A stretch of 64,000 bases of DNA, taken from contig CM022671.1 in NCBI GenBank assembly GCA_012295275.1, positions 13,086,678-13,150,677 of the forward strand. The letters run 5' to 3'. The stretch is from Chrysomallon squamiferum. Lineage: Eukaryota > Mollusca > Gastropoda > Neomphalida > Peltospiridae. The notes below the pieces were generated by a model. It saw only the letters and a list, made by a program, of their open reading frames with translations. It ran no database searches and had not been told where the DNA came from. Of this stretch, positions 62,241 to 64,000 are shown one piece after another. Positions within the stretch are counted from its first letter, which is position 1. Every line of letters starts with the position of its first letter. The translations under genes and the position numbers were made by a program.

Positions 62241-64000
62241 CATACATAGATACATGCATATATAAATATGTAAAAAATTATATACATTTTCAATATAAAA
62301 GTCCACAGATATGGACACTTTGTAACTTTATTTTTATAAACTGTTGGTTACCTGTGTGTGCCTCAGTTAGCTTCATTGACTGCTCCCATTAACACTCACC
62401 ATGGACTTTAAAGATAGGGCTTCAGGCAGAACTGTCATCTGCTGTGTGGATACAGGTACTCTATGATAAGATCATCCACTCCAGGTGAAAGAGCTCAGAA
62501 CACTGGCTCCCCTGCTATCACTTGTTTAATCACCGAGTATACATGATAGTTGTGTAATGTTTGTATTGTACATCTGGGATATATGTAAAAATAAATACAT
62601 TTCTTATAAGCATCTGTCAAAATCTGACAAAGTCAGGGATCAACCCCTTTGAATGGAATGTTCAAATTTTTAATTTTTCGTTATTATTTTTTTTAATATA
62701 TGCTATAAGGTTAAAATTTACGATATGCTTTCTCAATGTCATTTTGTTTGTAAACATAGCATTTATTTTTCTCACACACACACACATATGCACAGAATGC
62801 TCAGCTATTATTAAATGTATATTCCACAATTACAAATGAAATAAAAATAAAAATGTTATATGTACCATGCTTTATGCCAATTCCCCAGCATTTCTTCCTT
62901 TGTTTTCTTTTTTATCTTGATCCCACTTTTCTTCAGTTCTTTTAACATAATTGAATCAGATTACCAAAAGTCTTGCCTTTGCCTCAAGCAAGTGCATAAA
63001 AAAATGCATGTGTCAATCTTGTAAAGAATATGTAAAGTGAAACGTTTTTGCCTCCAGATTTTTTTTTTTTTTACCTCTCTTCACAAAAGATGTCTGTGCC
63101 AAGAGACAGGGAGAAATCTGGAGAACTCTACAAGCCAGTTTCATCTTCTCTGTGTGGAATGTACTGGCTTCAATCATGGAAGTAGCAGATGGCATGTTTT
63201 GAACCAGATACAAAAAAATGGACTGTAAATTCATAAAAAGTGGTCTTGCAAGCTGAAAGTGCCAATCTGATGATCTAAGCTTATGTGTATGTGATACAGT
63301 GCAGGTAGAGACAGATGGTGGCCTGCCTAGAAAGAGAGAAATCATTTGTTTTTGTATTTAATGTATGTGGACATACATGTATTATTAATTCATAAAATAA
63401 AAATACTGTGCTAATATCTTTCTATTTTTATTCCTGATTCTTATTTTACAGTATGTTTGTTTAGATTATGTTCGTGAATCATCATTAAAAGTTTACTTTA
63501 TATATTAATTCTGGTTCTCTGCTGTTTATCAGTCTATCTCTGTCAGTTTATGTGTATATGTTGGTATATACATGAATATATGTGTGTCTATACATGTATA
63601 TATATTTTGTAGATGTATGTATATTTGTTTGTATGTAGATACATTCCAGACATTTACATCAATAATACATTAAAGAATGTACTATTGTTTGGAAATAAAC
63701 TAAAAGTTTGACCTTGGTACACTGAAAGAACAACAGCTGTTTTTCACTTGTTTAATATGTTTTGCTTTAGTCTACAGTTTTGGAGTGCAGGTCACAGGAA
63801 GACAAGTTGTAAAATTTGAACTGGTATATTGTTCATGTGGCCTACAAGTTGAGAGCATGAACCATACAGTATTAATCACTATTTCTCTGTATACATATGT
63901 AATCATGAAGATTCCTGTATGTATATTTATGTGTATACCATATAGGTGATTTAGATACTTACAAAGGTATGCATACAAAATATACACAAATACATGGTAC

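Larger units (their letters stand above)
55740..64000. other. AT-rich non-coding stretch
   Basis: No gene recognised with confidence. Contents include ATT-rich DNA near 55.68-55.81 kb, (AT)n-(GA)n at 57585-57612, CA tracts near 57.68, 62.19 and 62.78 kb, and a CT run near 60.16 kb. Short exon-like starts at 62401-62455 and 63076-63171 are treated under findings. Opposing frames at 58006-58222 and 63013-63345 show no known motif. Confidence 0.6.

Noticed and set aside
63187-63200. Second CTCF-like word (GCAGATGGCATG)
   Set aside because: It lacks the CCA half of the motif and has a mismatch in the downstream part.
1-64000. CRISPR arrays, operons, ribosome binding sites, phage or plasmid features
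   Set aside because: The composition, repeat content and eukaryotic DNA transposons rule out a prokaryotic reading, and no spaced direct-repeat arrays of CRISPR type were seen.

Overview
The window looks like intergenic or intronic DNA from an animal nuclear genome. It is strongly AT-rich, appears poor in CpG, and is dense in microsatellites: (AAT/ATT)n, (CA/GT)n, (CATA)n, (TTTA)n and poly-A/T. Its only protein-like segments are decayed DNA-transposon genes. No long open frame resembles a cellular protein; the longest frames come from simple repeats or AT-rich chance. The repeat texture and transposon types fit a marine invertebrate with a large, repeat-rich genome, perhaps a mollusc and possibly a cephalopod. 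That placement is an inference from style and has not been tested.

Layout. 1-8.6 kb: AT-rich non-coding DNA with short repeats and a perfect 17-bp-arm hairpin. 8.66-9.03 kb: an interspersed repeat carrying four nuclear-receptor-type half-sites; a diverged relative may lie near 17.9 kb. 11.9-13.05 kb: a minus-strand hAT transposon remnant whose gene is of the GTF2IRD2/ZBED5-like type. 13-28.5 kb: mostly featureless AT-rich DNA. 28.49-29.27 kb: a compact terminal-inverted-repeat element with 16-bp sub-repeats in its ends and a microsatellite-filled interior. 30.6-31.4 kb: a 33-bp minisatellite followed by a minus-strand piggyBac transposase remnant. 32.14-32.46 kb: a 324-bp TA-flanked MITE. 34.4 and 41.2 kb: two copies of a 163-bp dispersed repeat.

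36.8-48.6 kb: three copies of one composite repeat. Each carries the same pogo/Tigger-like MITE at the same internal site. Two copies are head-to-head and form a multi-kilobase imperfect palindrome centred near 46.93 kb. A decayed Tigger-like transposase lies between the copies at 41.7-42.2 kb. 49.3-50.7 kb: a long-inverted-repeat element capped by (GT)n/(AC)n tracts. 54.85-55.65 kb: the best candidate for host gene-related sequence. It is less AT-rich and holds a near-consensus CTCF-type motif, an octamer and an exon-like open segment with a consensus splice donor. 55.7-64 kb: AT-rich DNA with a few weak exon-like starts.

No rRNA, tRNA, CRISPR, viral or bacterial features were recognised. 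The genes do not form a pathway. The organising theme is layered DNA-transposon activity (hAT, piggyBac, pogo/Tigger and unclassified TIR families) in a microsatellite-rich background.
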